A stretch of 64,000 nt of DNA from Pseudomonas sp. ICMP 561 (GCF_002699985.1 NZ_LKBT01000002.1:1-64000); one strand, 5' to 3'. Shown: positions 17,460 to 26,100, numbered from the stretch's first letter. A program made the numbers and translations. Notes: generated by a model from the letters alone, not told the origin.

Positions 17460-17968
17460 CGGTCTGACGCCTTCGCGAACAAGTTCGCTCCTACCGAGTG
17501 GCGTGGGTTGGGTAGGAGGTAACTTGTTGCCGAAAAGGGTTAACGCGGTGGTGCTGGTCTGACGCTTTCGCGAACAAGTTCGCTCCTACCGAGTGTCGCG
17601 GTGTTGGGTAGGAGGTAACTTGTTGCCGAAAGGGTTAACGCGGTAGTGCTGGTCTGGCGCCTTCGCGAACTAGTTCGCTCCTACCGTGTGGCGCGGTGTT
17701 GGGTAGGAGGTAACTTGTTGCCGAAAGGGTTAACGCGGTGGTGCCGGTCTGACGCCTTCGCGAACAAGTTCGCTCCTACCGTGTGGCGCGGTGTTGGGTA
17801 GGAGGTAACTTGTTGCCGAAAGGGTTAACACGGTGTTGCTGGTCTGGCGCCTTCGCGAACAAGTTCGCTCCTACCGAGTGTCGCGGTGTTGGGTAGGAGG
17901 TAACTTGTTGCCGAGAGGGTTAAACGCGGTGGTGCCGACCTGACGCCCCTCGCGAACAAGTTCGCTAC
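17460..17968. repeat. Tandem array of a 95-bp REP-containing unit, 5 full copies plus part
   Basis: TTCGCGAAC recurs at 17472, 17567, 17662, 17757 and 17852, a 95-bp period, with a final partial unit at 17949. The unit (AACAAGTTCGCTCCTACC then TAGGAGGTAACTTGTTGCC) is the reverse complement of the 94-bp unit at 9924-10320. The last partial unit abuts the stop of the PBP-like gene. It fills 17311-17964 together with the operator above; no gene is seen there. Confidence 0.9.
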
Positions 17969-20900
17969 AGTTGCGTTCTGATGGTCGGCTGGCAGAGCGT
18001 ATGACCACCCGGCTCCAGATACGGATTCAGAATCGGTGCCATGCCCTTGAGCACTTGCACGGGTAAGGCCGAAGTAAACCGAAAACCCTCTGCAGCCCGC
18101 CCTGGCACGAATGCGGTCAAGGTGCCGAAGTGGTTATCCCCCAGATAGAACACGAAAGTGGCTGTCCGGTTGATAGCCCGGGAACTGAGGATGCGTCCGC
18201 CTGCGCCAATGCTTTCGATACGATTGTCGCCTGTCCCGGTCTTGCCGCCCATGGCGAGGATCGAGCCGTCCTGCAATTTGAAACTGCCGTGCACCCGCTT
18301 GGCGGTCCCGCCGTCGACCACTTGCGACAACGCTTCGCGCATGGCTGCGGCGACCTCAGATGGCAACACACGCTGACCCAATTCCGGATTATTGGCGAGG
18401 CGGGTTTCGTAAGGCGTCTCGGCAGCAAAATGCAGGCTGTCGATGCGCAGTATCGGCAAGCGAATACCGTCGTTCTGGATGATGCCGATCAACTCGGCCA
18501 GCGCGGCGGGGCGGTCGCCAGAACTGCCGATGGCGGTGGCCAGCGAAGGCACCAGATGATCAAACGGATAGCCGACACGCTGCCAGCGTTGATGGATATC
18601 GAGAAAGGCCTCGACCTCCATCATCGTCCGAATCCGGCTGTCCCGTGCACTCTTATGGCGACTCTTGAACAGCCAGCCGTACACTTCCTGACGTTCATGT
18701 TGGCTGGCAGCAACAGCGTCCTTGAACTGCGCATCCGGGTGCTGCAGCAAGTAACCCACCAGCCAGAGATCCAGCGGGTGGGCTTTGGCGATGTAGCCCT
18801 GATCCGGCAGGTTGTACTTGCCCGGCCCGTAGTTTTCATACAAATCCGCCAGACGTTTCTCGCTCAGCTTCGGCCCGGCCTTTTCTTCGGCCATGTGCGC
18901 ACGGATGAAAGCATTGAAGTTGGCTTGATTGGCACCTGGCAACAGATAACGATGTACAGCCGCCAGCCTTATCGGCGTTGCATTGATACCGTCCAGAAAC
19001 GTATCGAGCCGCTCCTGAGTGGTTTTGTCCTTGTAACGTTTCCAGAAACGCAGCAGGAATACCGACCCTTCACGGTCAGCGAAGCGACTCAGGTACTCCT
19101 GACGACGCGGGTCATCGTCATCCTTGAGCAGCTCGGCGCTATTGTTCGGCCCTTGATAAGTGCTGTAACGCACCACGTCACGCATCAACCGAATGAACGG
19201 CAGGTTGATCGACTCGCGTAGTGACTCACGCAGCGTTGGCAGGCGACTGTCGTCTTCCTTGCGGAAGTTGTTGAAGTGATGCATGCCGCCACCGGTGAAA
19301 AAGCTCTCTGCCGGGCTCGCCGAGTAGCGACGGTCCAGCGCCGCCGAAAGCATTTTCGACAGGTCACGATCCTTGTTTTGCATCAGATAATCCAGCGCCC
19401 AGCGGGTCAGCCGATCCTGATCGGCTACCGGCTCCTTGCCCAGTGCGCTGACGCTTTGCGCAGCGTAACGATCATGCAGTTCGGCGATGATCTCCAGATA
19501 GGTCGTCATCACCCGCATTTTCGCGGTGGAGCCCAGTTCCAGTTTGCTGCCTTCGTTGATGTCGAAAGGCTGGTCGGTGCTGTCCGTCTGGACCCTTACC
19601 CTTGATCCATCGGGGCCGCGCTCGAACAGCGTAAAGCTGTAGCGCACCTGAGTCGTGCTGACGGGAGTCAACAGGCGCTCGCCCATCAATCCGACCTGTG
19701 CAGCGAAGGCCGGGTCCGCCAGATCTTTCAGGTACTGGCTGACGCTGTTTTGCAGCTCGCTTTGCAGCGTGCTGGTTGCCGAAAGATCAAGGCGATCAAG
19801 ATCGTAAAGCGGACGATTGAGCAGTCCGGAGAGTCGGCTGCGGGCGACGCTGATACCTTTATTGGTCTCTATGGGCTGAATCGTCGGTTGCTCCGCCCAG
19901 TTGCGGTAACTCACCGTTGCTTCCAGTGCGGCATTGGCCAATGCGTTACTGATCACCTGATTTTGCGCCAGCAGACGAATGTGGCTGTCAGTCAGTTCCG
20001 CCAGCTCGGCGCGACCTTTCGCCAGATAGTGAGAAGGTCGCCGCTGGGCGATGACCAAAGACAGCACTTCGCGTAACGCCAGCCCCTGAGCGGCGATGCT
20101 TTGCGGGTCACTGGCGGTAGACGCGAGCAACTGATTGGTCTTCACGAAGTCCGCGCCATACCAGACTCGCAAACCTTCAGCCATGCCGTGCACTTCGCCA
20201 TGGCCCGGCACCGCCGACAGCGGCACACTGTTCAGGTAATCACGAACAACACGTTGACGTGCCTCAAGGGTTTGCTGGCCAGGTTGATAGGCGCGCACGC
20301 TGGCCGAAATCATCTGCCGAAGTTTTTCAGAACCTGACAGCGTAAGACCGTCAGGAGAGTGTCGATACTTCTCCAGTTGAGTCGCCAGCGTGCTGCCTCC
20401 TGCCGACTGCCCCGGCAAGCCGAGCAACTTCGCCACTTGAGAAATTGCTGCCTTTGCAAAGCGCGGCCAGTCCACTGCCGGGTTGGCCATTGGCTGTTGT
20501 GGATCAAGCAAATCCCGGTTTTCGATGAACAGCAGGCTGTGCACCAAAAGCGGCGGGATCGCGGCAAAGCTTGGGTAAAACTGCTGCGGATAACGAAATT
20601 GATAGACGTCGACACCGCGGCAATCGGTGATCGACAGTCCAGCCTGAATCTTCTCTTCATAGGGTACGAAGAAGCCACGCTTTGCGTAGGCCAGCAAGTC
20701 GGGGGAAAACCTTACCTGTTCGGTAATCAAATAGTCGCGCTTGAGCAGACGCGGCAGAAACTCGTTCAGTGACGAGTAGCCCAGACGTTTATCGAAGGGG
20801 CCTTCACCGGGGTAAAGCATCGAATCACTGGGGCCTGCATGCATCGAGTAGCTCAGATTCGCCGCAAAGCGGCTGAACTCAAGCGCCTGCAAGCGCGAGC

Positions 20901-21006
20901 TGCGTGACTCGATCACCATCGCCACGGCCAGCGCGCCAATCCCCAGGAGCAGCAAAACCCAGATGACGCGCCACACATAGCTTTTGCGGCGTGGGGGTTT
21001 TGGCAT
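17965..21006 (-). CDS. Class A PBP-like peptidoglycan glycosyltransferase/transpeptidase
   Basis: This protein is 1013 residues from the ATG at 21006; a TTG start at 21117 would add 37. A single N-terminal membrane anchor comes first (YVWRVIWVLLLLGIGALAVA). A GT51-like domain follows, with the catalytic Glu in FIENRDLL and GGSTLATQLEKYR. The transpeptidase domain has SxxK (GSTAKM), SxN (ESINLPFIRL) and KTG (GGKTGTGDNR). The GT51 motif lacks the usual EDxxFxxHxG spacing. It is larger than PonA or MrcB and may act in a special envelope setting. It is monocistronic and preceded by an A/T-rich region. Confidence 0.82.
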   Translation of the reverse strand: MPKPPRRKSYVWRVIWVLLLLGIGALAVAMVIESRSSRLQALEFSRFAANLSYSMHAGPSDSMLYPGEGPFDKRLGYSSLNEFLPRLLKRDYLITEQVRFSPDLLAYAKRGFFVPYEEKIQAGLSITDCRGVDVYQFRYPQQFYPSFAAIPPLLVHSLLFIENRDLLDPQQPMANPAVDWPRFAKAAISQVAKLLGLPGQSAGGSTLATQLEKYRHSPDGLTLSGSEKLRQMISASVRAYQPGQQTLEARQRVVRDYLNSVPLSAVPGHGEVHGMAEGLRVWYGADFVKTNQLLASTASDPQSIAAQGLALREVLSLVIAQRRPSHYLAKGRAELAELTDSHIRLLAQNQVISNALANAALEATVSYRNWAEQPTIQPIETNKGISVARSRLSGLLNRPLYDLDRLDLSATSTLQSELQNSVSQYLKDLADPAFAAQVGLMGERLLTPVSTTQVRYSFTLFERGPDGSRVRVQTDSTDQPFDINEGSKLELGSTAKMRVMTTYLEIIAELHDRYAAQSVSALGKEPVADQDRLTRWALDYLMQNKDRDLSKMLSAALDRRYSASPAESFFTGGGMHHFNNFRKEDDSRLPTLRESLRESINLPFIRLMRDVVRYSTYQGPNNSAELLKDDDDPRRQEYLSRFADREGSVFLLRFWKRYKDKTTQERLDTFLDGINATPIRLAAVHRYLLPGANQANFNAFIRAHMAEEKAGPKLSEKRLADLYENYGPGKYNLPDQGYIAKAHPLDLWLVGYLLQHPDAQFKDAVAASQHERQEVYGWLFKSRHKSARDSRIRTMMEVEAFLDIHQRWQRVGYPFDHLVPSLATAIGSSGDRPAALAELIGIIQNDGIRLPILRIDSLHFAAETPYETRLANNPELGQRVLPSEVAAAMREALSQVVDGGTAKRVHGSFKLQDGSILAMGGKTGTGDNRIESIGAGGRILSSRAINRTATFVFYLGDNHFGTLTAFVPGRAAEGFRFTSALPVQVLKGMAPILNPYLEPGGHTLCQPTIRTQL

Positions 21007-21521
21007 GGGAGCTCGGTCGCGACTGTCTGCGGTAATCACAGTCTGTTTGGTATCTGCATGCCTTAAAACGCCCATTTCGATTGGCCCGGTTAAACCTGTT
21101 AATCGCACCTGACTCAAGCTTAGTCGCTGACCGGGATTGCGGGAAAAATTGTCTAGGGCTGTAGGACGCTTCCTGAGCAGCGGCGGCTGCTTACCAATCC
21201 ATGGCGTGCTCAGGCCGCAGGTCCATCAGCGGCTCATCAGGTTTATCGGCAAGACCTGGGATTTGATAAACCCTGGATTCCATGAATTTTCGATACGCCC
21301 GTGTTTGCTCATCCTAAAACGTTTAATGCGTCGATAATCAGTTGGATCTGTAAGTTTAGTCGATTTTTTATGTAGGAAAAGCCCTCAAATATAAGAGTCA
21401 AGTAAGAAGGTTCTGATTTTGGTTGTTGAATATTGACTCGTATTTTAAACGGTGATTACGTCCGGTTTGTCAGTTGCAAAAGCGTCTGGCTAAAACTTTA
21501 ATAATTATCAGGATGATAGAG
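21007..21521. other. Intergenic region at the left edge of the A/T-rich block
   Basis: Up to 21117 this may be an N-terminal extension of the PBP-like gene. From about 21300 base composition becomes clearly richer in A/T, continuing to about 27.1 kb. The conserved upstream block of the secreted protein gene is at 21402-21474. No other gene is supported. Confidence 0.6.
21402..21474 (+). promoter_or_regulatory. Conserved upstream block of secreted paralog 1
   Basis: This 73-bp stretch aligns without gaps to 23457-23529, upstream of the second secreted paralog. Best conserved parts are GTARGAAGSTTCTGATTTT, TTGACTCG and GTGATTACGTCCGGTTTGTC. TTGACT is a plausible -35 element. It ends 47 bp before the ATG; the copy at 23457 ends 58 bp before its ATG. 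The regulator is unknown. Confidence 0.65.
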
Positions 21522-22436
21522 ATGAACAAGAATAAAAGATTGAGGGTGGCGAATTTATGTTTGCCGTTAGTGTTGGTTTCCTTTCTTGGCTTTCATGCCC
21601 AAGCCGAAGCTAATGGTGTTGAGCAAAGTGAAGCTCTAGTGGATGCAGCAACGGCGGCAGAGCTTGATACTTCCAGTTGTGAACGATTACCGGATCAAGT
21701 TAACTTACTTGAGCGGAGCCTCGAAAGTAAAGCTGCTGTTTATTGTTACACTTTTACCTCGAATCGAGGGCAGAAGATGTTGCTTACAGTACCACCTGAC
21801 GCAGATGCTGAACCGTTTTGGCATGTTGAGTATTACGACGGTGGGTGGAAGGAAAAAACTAGCACAGGTGCACTTGATCTACCTCGGTTGATGCCGGGTG
21901 ATGAAATCGTCATTAGGGTTTCTCACAAACAGGACAAAACTTATCAAGATAAAAAATATAAATTGGTTTTTGGATCGTACCCGGTCCTTAAGGACGCTTC
22001 GCTGACCGCTCCGCCCGTCAGAAATCGTGTCCCTGTCGCCGACTCCGGATGGGTCGCCGGTTTGCAAACCCACGGAACGTTAACATTCGAAGCCACATTT
22101 ACCGACTCCACAGGGTTTCCATTGAAAGGCGCATTAGCCAGTTTGCCGGTTTATCTTACTCTGAGGTCTGATAAACCAGAAGTAACCCAGTCAGCACAGT
22201 CAGACGAGCGTGGAATCGCCACCGCGACATTCACGCTTAACAAATGTTATGGCGGAGAACTGGCCGCTCAGCGCAATGATGCCGGTGGAACCCATCATTG
22301 GGTATCTACATATAATGTCGGACGTTGGTTTGTATTTGACGACTTTATCGGTGCGGAAAGCAAATTAGCCGAGTCAGCCAAAATGGCCGGCTTTGCCCAT
22401 ATCTGCACCCAGACTTTGAACAGAGGTCGAATCTAA
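21522..22436 (+). CDS. Secreted protein of unknown function, two-domain (paralog 1)
   Basis: This 304-residue protein has a signal peptide to about residue 28-30 (LCLPLVLVSFLGFHAQA). An N-terminal beta-rich domain (about 35-150, ending KLVFGSYPVLKD) resembles pre-peptidase-type beta sandwiches. A second, Ig-like domain (about 175-260) has FTDSTGFPLKGALASLPVYL and ERGIATATFTLN. The C-terminal end FAHICTQTLNRGRI matches GHICNQRL of the paralog at 23588. Cysteines in NKCYGG and HICTQ are shared and may form a disulfide; two extra cysteines (SSCER, VYCYT) are specific to this copy. ATG 21522 was chosen for the CAGGA 8 bp upstream. It is convergent with the MNIN-family gene at 22488. I do not recognise the family. 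Confidence 0.8.
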   Translation: MNKNKRLRVANLCLPLVLVSFLGFHAQAEANGVEQSEALVDAATAAELDTSSCERLPDQVNLLERSLESKAAVYCYTFTSNRGQKMLLTVPPDADAEPFWHVEYYDGGWKEKTSTGALDLPRLMPGDEIVIRVSHKQDKTYQDKKYKLVFGSYPVLKDASLTAPPVRNRVPVADSGWVAGLQTHGTLTFEATFTDSTGFPLKGALASLPVYLTLRSDKPEVTQSAQSDERGIATATFTLNKCYGGELAAQRNDAGGTHHWVSTYNVGRWFVFDDFIGAESKLAESAKMAGFAHICTQTLNRGRI

Positions 22437-22453
22437 ATATTTCAAGCTGTGAG

Positions 22454-22483
22454 GGGCAGATGTTGTACATCTGCCCTTTTTTT
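22454..22483 (+). terminator. Rho-independent terminator between convergent genes
   Basis: GGGCAGATG and CATCTGCCC pair around a TTGTA loop, followed by T7. It lies 18 bp after the secreted-protein stop and just beyond the stop of the convergent gene. Confidence 0.9.
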
Positions 22484-22487
22484 CGCA

Positions 22488-23207
22488 TCAGGCTTCTATG
22501 TCGATTCTGCGTCGATTATTTGCATGGATGCGATCATTTTCCTTCAGTTGTCCAAAAATATTTAGCTTACCCGTGGTGTCTGCCAGCAGTGCAGCGTAAT
22601 TTACCAAGGCGCCGAAATGCTTGTAGGAGAAGGGTTCCTCTTCTTCAGGGCGCTTCAAAAAGCTTACATAGCTGATAATGGTCTCGGCGTGAGCCATGAT
22701 GAGCTCTCTAAGTGGTTCATAATCCTGCATGGCCTCTGTAAGGAAGGCAGTTTCAAGGTCGCTCAATAACTCAGAATTTAAAACTTTGACCTTTCCATTT
22801 GCATCGACTGTGAAGTCAAATGGTGTGCTTGATAGCGCCGGGAAGTCCTTGGCGATTGTCTGTCTGAAATTTTGCAGTTCAACGCTGATTTTCTCTACCA
22901 GGTCGTTAGCCACCCAAGCCAGGTTATCCATATCGCGATGGCGGCATCCCCAGCAGCACTCATCCTTTCTAAGGGCGGTCAGTCTTTCGTTGAACGGGTT
23001 TGTTTCTCGGGTAAATATCATATCTGACATAGGAGGCCCCGTAAAAAATGGCCTGCAATTCCATATTCTCAGGGTGGCGTTCTCGCTTTCGTCAGAGGAT
23101 ATTGATGTTCTCTGCCTTACCGCAGACCCCTCCAGAAGCTGCTGCACTTTGGGCTGGTCAGCCGCTGAAAATTTTATCGGGTTCGACGCAACGGCATTGA
23201 TGTTCAC
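22488..23207 (-). CDS. MNIN-family protein of unknown function, divergent member A
   Basis: This 239-residue protein starts at GTG 23207 (VNINAVASN), with GAGGG upstream; this start matches the MNIN or MEIN start of the other three paralogs. The longer frame from 23327 would read through the conserved leader. Shared features are FDFTVDANGKVKVLNSELL, corresponding to FGFTLDENSKIRILDSGKL in member B, a following helical segment, and an acidic end (RRIDIEA). It is the most diverged copy, with its own Cys-rich insert (ECCWGCRH). No signal peptide or membrane segment is seen. Function unknown. Confidence 0.75.
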   Translation of the reverse strand: MNINAVASNPIKFSAADQPKVQQLLEGSAVRQRTSISSDESENATLRIWNCRPFFTGPPMSDMIFTRETNPFNERLTALRKDECCWGCRHRDMDNLAWVANDLVEKISVELQNFRQTIAKDFPALSSTPFDFTVDANGKVKVLNSELLSDLETAFLTEAMQDYEPLRELIMAHAETIISYVSFLKRPEEEEPFSYKHFGALVNYAALLADTTGKLNIFGQLKENDRIHANNRRRIDIEA

Positions 23208-23259
23208 GAGTATTCCCTCTCCGTGTTGTAGGTCTCCCTTGGCGTAACGGCCATGTCCG

Positions 23260-23295
23260 AAAAAACTTGGCCTGATAATGTTGTGGGAAACTTCC
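23260..23295 (-). promoter_or_regulatory. Conserved leader of MNIN-family member A
   Basis: Read on the minus strand, GGAAGTTTCCCACAAC is followed by TTATCAGGCCAAGTTTTTT. The same block precedes members B, C and D at 48-52 bp from their starts. The near-palindrome GGAAGTTTCC may be a protein site. Downstream, GGCCA and TGGCC can pair in the transcript. Confidence 0.6.
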
Positions 23296-23456
23296 GAGAC
23301 GGTCTGTTGTTGAGATGCCGTTCTCAAATAGAGACTGAATTTGCGGATTTTGTTCGGCCGAAGATAAAAATGTGAGCGAGTCTTGATTCCTTCGGTTCTC
23401 GATGTAAGAACTGATAAGTTTCAATCGTGAGAAATGTACTACAAATAAAATTAAAA

Positions 23457-23529
23457 GTAGGAAGCTTCTGATTTTTAAACAGCCTTGTTGACTCGGGTTT
23501 AAAGCAGTGATTACGTCCGGTTTGTCAGT
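23457..23529 (+). promoter_or_regulatory. Conserved upstream block of secreted paralog 2
   Basis: It aligns gap-free over 73 bp with 21402-21474. Strictly shared segments include TTGACTCG and TGATTACGTCCGGTTTGTCA. Such conservation outside coding sequence points to a shared promoter and regulator or to a recent duplication. Confidence 0.65.
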
Positions 23530-23587
23530 GCTTAGACCACTTGGCATAAAACGAATTAAAACTATTGAGTCAATTTAGGAGTTTCAA

Positions 23588-24472
23588 ATGCTTAAAAATA
23601 AAAAGCTGATTTTGCGTGTGGTTGTGGCTGCTGTTATTTCGGCGGGGCCTCATTCTGCATGGGCACAAACCGTCCCAGAGGGGAGTGCTACACAAACAGC
23701 CTCAGCACCGGTAATGGAAGAGCCAGTATTCAATGTGTTGACGGATAAGGTTCACACCGTTGGCACGCGCTTAAACAGCGCTGTCTCCGAGCACTACTAC
23801 GGTTTTACCGCTGTGAGAGGGCAGGATGTAATACTGGACTTGAAGAGTCAGCAACATATCAAGGTCGAACGGCATGTTGGCGGGGCATGGGTGCCGGTCA
23901 CCGTTGAAGGTATCAGTGTCCTCAAAAACCTGAAGCCCGGTGAGGAGATCATCATCAGAGTTACGCATAATCAAGCGGTGGCTTTTAATGGTGGGCAATA
24001 TTCACTGGTATTCGGCTCCTATCCGGTGTTGAAGGATTTTGATCTAAATCCTGAGGAGAATGTTTTACGGATTCCGTATGGCTATAGCGACCCTGCATGG
24101 TTGCCCGGTCAAGCTCATAAGGACGCCACAGTAGTGGCGCAGTTTACTGATACAACGGGTGCGCCGTTGGAAGGAGGCATTGTTAGCTTCAGGCTTAATT
24201 TCAATGGTGGCTACAGAGAAAATATAAGTGATGCAGTTATTTCGGATGGCTCAGGGAGAGTGACGAAGCTCCTAGAGATCGGGTTATGTCAGGGCGGAGA
24301 TCAGGCAAGAGATTTCTTTGAGTATCGACAGGGTTACAATAATACATGGAGGACTAACTATCACGTAGGAGAATATTATTATTTAAATTACCTGGTACGA
24401 GGCGAGGTATCTGCGAAGTACAGCTTCGGACATATCTGTAATCAGCGTCTGATTAGCAGTAGACGATCCTGA
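23588..24472 (+). CDS. Secreted protein of unknown function, two-domain (paralog 2)
   Basis: This 294-residue paralog of the protein at 21522 has a signal peptide ending about SAWAQ (residue 26). A beta-rich domain (HYYGFTAVRGQDVILDL to YSLVFGSYPVLKDFDL) is followed by an Ig-like domain (VAQFTDTTGAPLEGGIVSF; ISDGSGRVTKLLEI). The C-terminal segment contains the conserved NYHVGEYYYLNYLV and FGHICNQRL. It has only two cysteines, at the positions shared with paralog 1. TTAGGAG lies 8 bp before the ATG. It converges on MNIN member B across a 50-bp gap with a hairpin. Extracellular or periplasmic location is expected; activity is unknown. Confidence 0.82.
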   Translation: MLKNKKLILRVVVAAVISAGPHSAWAQTVPEGSATQTASAPVMEEPVFNVLTDKVHTVGTRLNSAVSEHYYGFTAVRGQDVILDLKSQQHIKVERHVGGAWVPVTVEGISVLKNLKPGEEIIIRVTHNQAVAFNGGQYSLVFGSYPVLKDFDLNPEENVLRIPYGYSDPAWLPGQAHKDATVVAQFTDTTGAPLEGGIVSFRLNFNGGYRENISDAVISDGSGRVTKLLEIGLCQGGDQARDFFEYRQGYNNTWRTNYHVGEYYYLNYLVRGEVSAKYSFGHICNQRLISSRRS

Positions 24473-24485
24473 GTCCATAGAATAG

Positions 24486-24520
24486 CGGCCTGTCAGATAT
24501 TTCTGGCAGGCCGTTTTCTT
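24486..24520 (+). terminator. Rho-independent terminator between convergent genes
   Basis: CGGCCTGTCAGA pairs with TCTGGCAGGCCG (one G-T pair), followed by TTTTCTT. It is placed exactly as in the first convergent pair. Confidence 0.85.
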
Positions 24521-24522
24521 AA

Positions 24523-25182
24523 CTAGGCATAAGTGTCAAGCAAGGGGGGCGCGCGTTTTTCCGCGTTCTCTAAAATCTGCCTAGTAAAGAAACTATCGAG
24601 AGATGCCCCCATGCCCCCCCATTTTCTATCAAGAATACCTCCATAATCGACAGTGTTCTGAAAGTTATCACTATTAAGGTTAAATCTACCGCCAAATATT
24701 TGAGTATCTTTTTCTACCAGTTGGATCAATAGTTTGGAATGCGTGTAGACGTGGTGCTTGATGTCCTTGAATGTATTGATTTCCTCAGTTAGCCAGGATT
24801 TATCAGCCTCGCCCAATTTCCCCGAGTCCAATATTCTTATTTTCGAGTTCTCATCCAGCGTGAATCCGAATCCTGCTGAAGCGATATCAGGGCGCAGGTC
24901 TTTAAGGCGTTCGTTAAACTCAGCGTACTGTCGGCGAATGTCGAGTAGTCCGAGTGAAGCGTCAAGGATCAAGCAAACCAGTTCTAAAAAATCATCTTTG
25001 CACTCCGTCGAGACGTGCTCAAGTAAATTTTCGGTTTGCAGAGGCTCTGCCTTATATTTTTGGTGATCTACGACATCGCTATGTTCCGTATTTTTTGTGC
25101 GCTCGGCGGAGCGTTCCTGCTCGTTGATGATCGAAGCGGGTGGTTGAAGATGGTTGAGTCTCATTGCGGAGTTGATATTCAC
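24523..25182 (-). CDS. MNIN-family protein of unknown function, member B
   Basis: This 219-residue protein starts MNINSAMRLNHLQPP. The N-terminal third is variable and polar. The conserved part begins at about residue 85 (YAEFNERLKDLRPDIASAGFG), continues with FTLDENSKIRILDSGKL and EADKSWLTEEINTFKD, then FGGRFNLNSDNFQNTVDYGG, and ends LLDTYA, close to the INTYA end of members C and D. No signal peptide, membrane segment or catalytic motif is recognised. It forms a convergent pair with secreted paralog 2. Its 5' leader is conserved with A, C and D. Confidence 0.78.
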   Translation of the reverse strand: MNINSAMRLNHLQPPASIINEQERSAERTKNTEHSDVVDHQKYKAEPLQTENLLEHVSTECKDDFLELVCLILDASLGLLDIRRQYAEFNERLKDLRPDIASAGFGFTLDENSKIRILDSGKLGEADKSWLTEEINTFKDIKHHVYTHSKLLIQLVEKDTQIFGGRFNLNSDNFQNTVDYGGILDRKWGGMGASLDSFFTRQILENAEKRAPPLLDTYA

Positions 25183-25230
25183 GAATGCATCCTTTCAGGG
25201 GTTCCATTTTTCTTTAACGGCCAAGTGAGT

Positions 25231-25265
25231 GAAAACCTGGACTGAGAAGGTTGTAGGAAACTTCT
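25231..25265 (-). promoter_or_regulatory. Conserved leader of MNIN-family member B
   Basis: On the minus strand AGAAGTTTCCTACAACC is followed by TTCTCAGTCCAGGTTTTC, 48 bp before the ATG. It matches the blocks at 23260, 26149 and 27072, and is followed by the shared CTTGGCCGTTAAAG. Confidence 0.6.
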
Positions 25266-25350
25266 TGCCGCGGTTATAGTGAGAACCTGTTCCCAGATTG
25301 ACCTTACCTCCACCCCATCGATAGCGACATATAAACTGCAAAATTATTCA

Positions 25351-25382
25351 CAGAAAAAACTTCTGTCCCGCCTTGCGGCGGG
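25351..25382 (-). terminator. Possible terminator after MNIN-family member C
   Basis: On the minus strand CCCGCC and GGCGGG pair around GCAA, and T6 follows after 7 bases. A second small hairpin (CAGAA/TTCTG) overlaps the T-run. It is 14 bp beyond the stop of member C and imperfect as a terminator. Confidence 0.5.
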
Positions 25383-25395
25383 CAGATTCGTTTCG

Positions 25396-26100
25396 CTATG
25401 CGTACGTATTGATTCGCGGTTCTGACCTCATCGGAGCATGGCTCTTTACCAAATCTAAGGCTCTTTTATAAAAATCATGTTGAGATATATTGAGGATGTC
25501 TTTGTAATCAATGACCGATTGGAAATTGTGCCTGTTCAGGTTGTACTTGCCACCAAAGTCCTTGGTGTGATCCACTACCGTCATCAGCGCTTTGGAATGA
25601 GCGTGAACAGTATTCCTGAAATCCTTGAATTTATTGATTTCATCAGTTAACCACAGTTTGTCCGCTTCATCTAATGGCTGTCGTCCGTCAAGTATCTTTA
25701 TGTTTGCGTTTTTGTCGAGAGTGAAGCCGTAATTTGTCGAGACAATGTCGGGTCGTAGGTCTTTAATGTATTCGGAGAATTTTTCAAGTGTAGAGTTTAT
25801 GTCGGTCAGTTTTGAGGATGCTTCACAAGCCATTTCGAATAAATATATTCTATCCTTGAAAGCTTCCATAAACGGATCATCGTACTTTAGCTTTAGCCAT
25901 GGCGCTTCCTCATAGACGTAATGCTCAATTTCTTCAGCCTTCTCGGGGGCTTTTTCGCCCGGGGCCAAGACGGCTTTCTCCACGCTATTGGTCTTGCCTT
26001 CCACCAGGGTGTCCACTTGTGTGGTGGGCCTCATATCTTTGACTTTGCCAGGCACCCATGAACAAAGGTTACTAACGATCCCTGCAGAGTTAATATTCAC
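25396..26100 (-). CDS. MNIN-family protein of unknown function, member C
   Basis: This 234-residue protein starts MNINSAGIVSNLCSWVPGKV. It is very similar to member D throughout, and nearly identical over the C-terminal half (KDLRPDIVSTNYGFTLD, then ILDGRQPLDEADKLWLTDE and FGGKYNLNRHNFQSVIDYKD), ending RSEPRINTYA. C and D therefore arose by recent duplication. No export signal or known domain is seen. It has its own conserved leader, so it is probably transcribed separately. Confidence 0.8.
   Translation of the reverse strand: MNINSAGIVSNLCSWVPGKVKDMRPTTQVDTLVEGKTNSVEKAVLAPGEKAPEKAEEIEHYVYEEAPWLKLKYDDPFMEAFKDRIYLFEMACEASSKLTDINSTLEKFSEYIKDLRPDIVSTNYGFTLDKNANIKILDGRQPLDEADKLWLTDEINKFKDFRNTVHAHSKALMTVVDHTKDFGGKYNLNRHNFQSVIDYKDILNISQHDFYKRALDLVKSHAPMRSEPRINTYA

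Larger units (their letters stand above)
23208..23587. other. Divergent promoter region between module 1 and module 2
   Basis: These 380 bp hold two oppositely directed conserved blocks: the MNIN-type leader for the leftward gene (23260-23295) and the secreted-type leader for the rightward gene (23457-23529). The remainder is A/T-rich and shows no gene. Confidence 0.65.

Noticed and set aside
9924..17968. Possible CRISPR arrays (regular spacing of repeats)
   Set aside because: The whole 94/95-bp unit is repeated, with no unique spacers, and each unit holds REP-type palindromes. No cas gene is present.
22488..23327. Longer 279-residue form of MNIN member A
   Set aside because: The extra 40 residues translate the conserved leader block; the GTG at 23207 aligns with the starts of the three paralogs and has a ribosome binding site.
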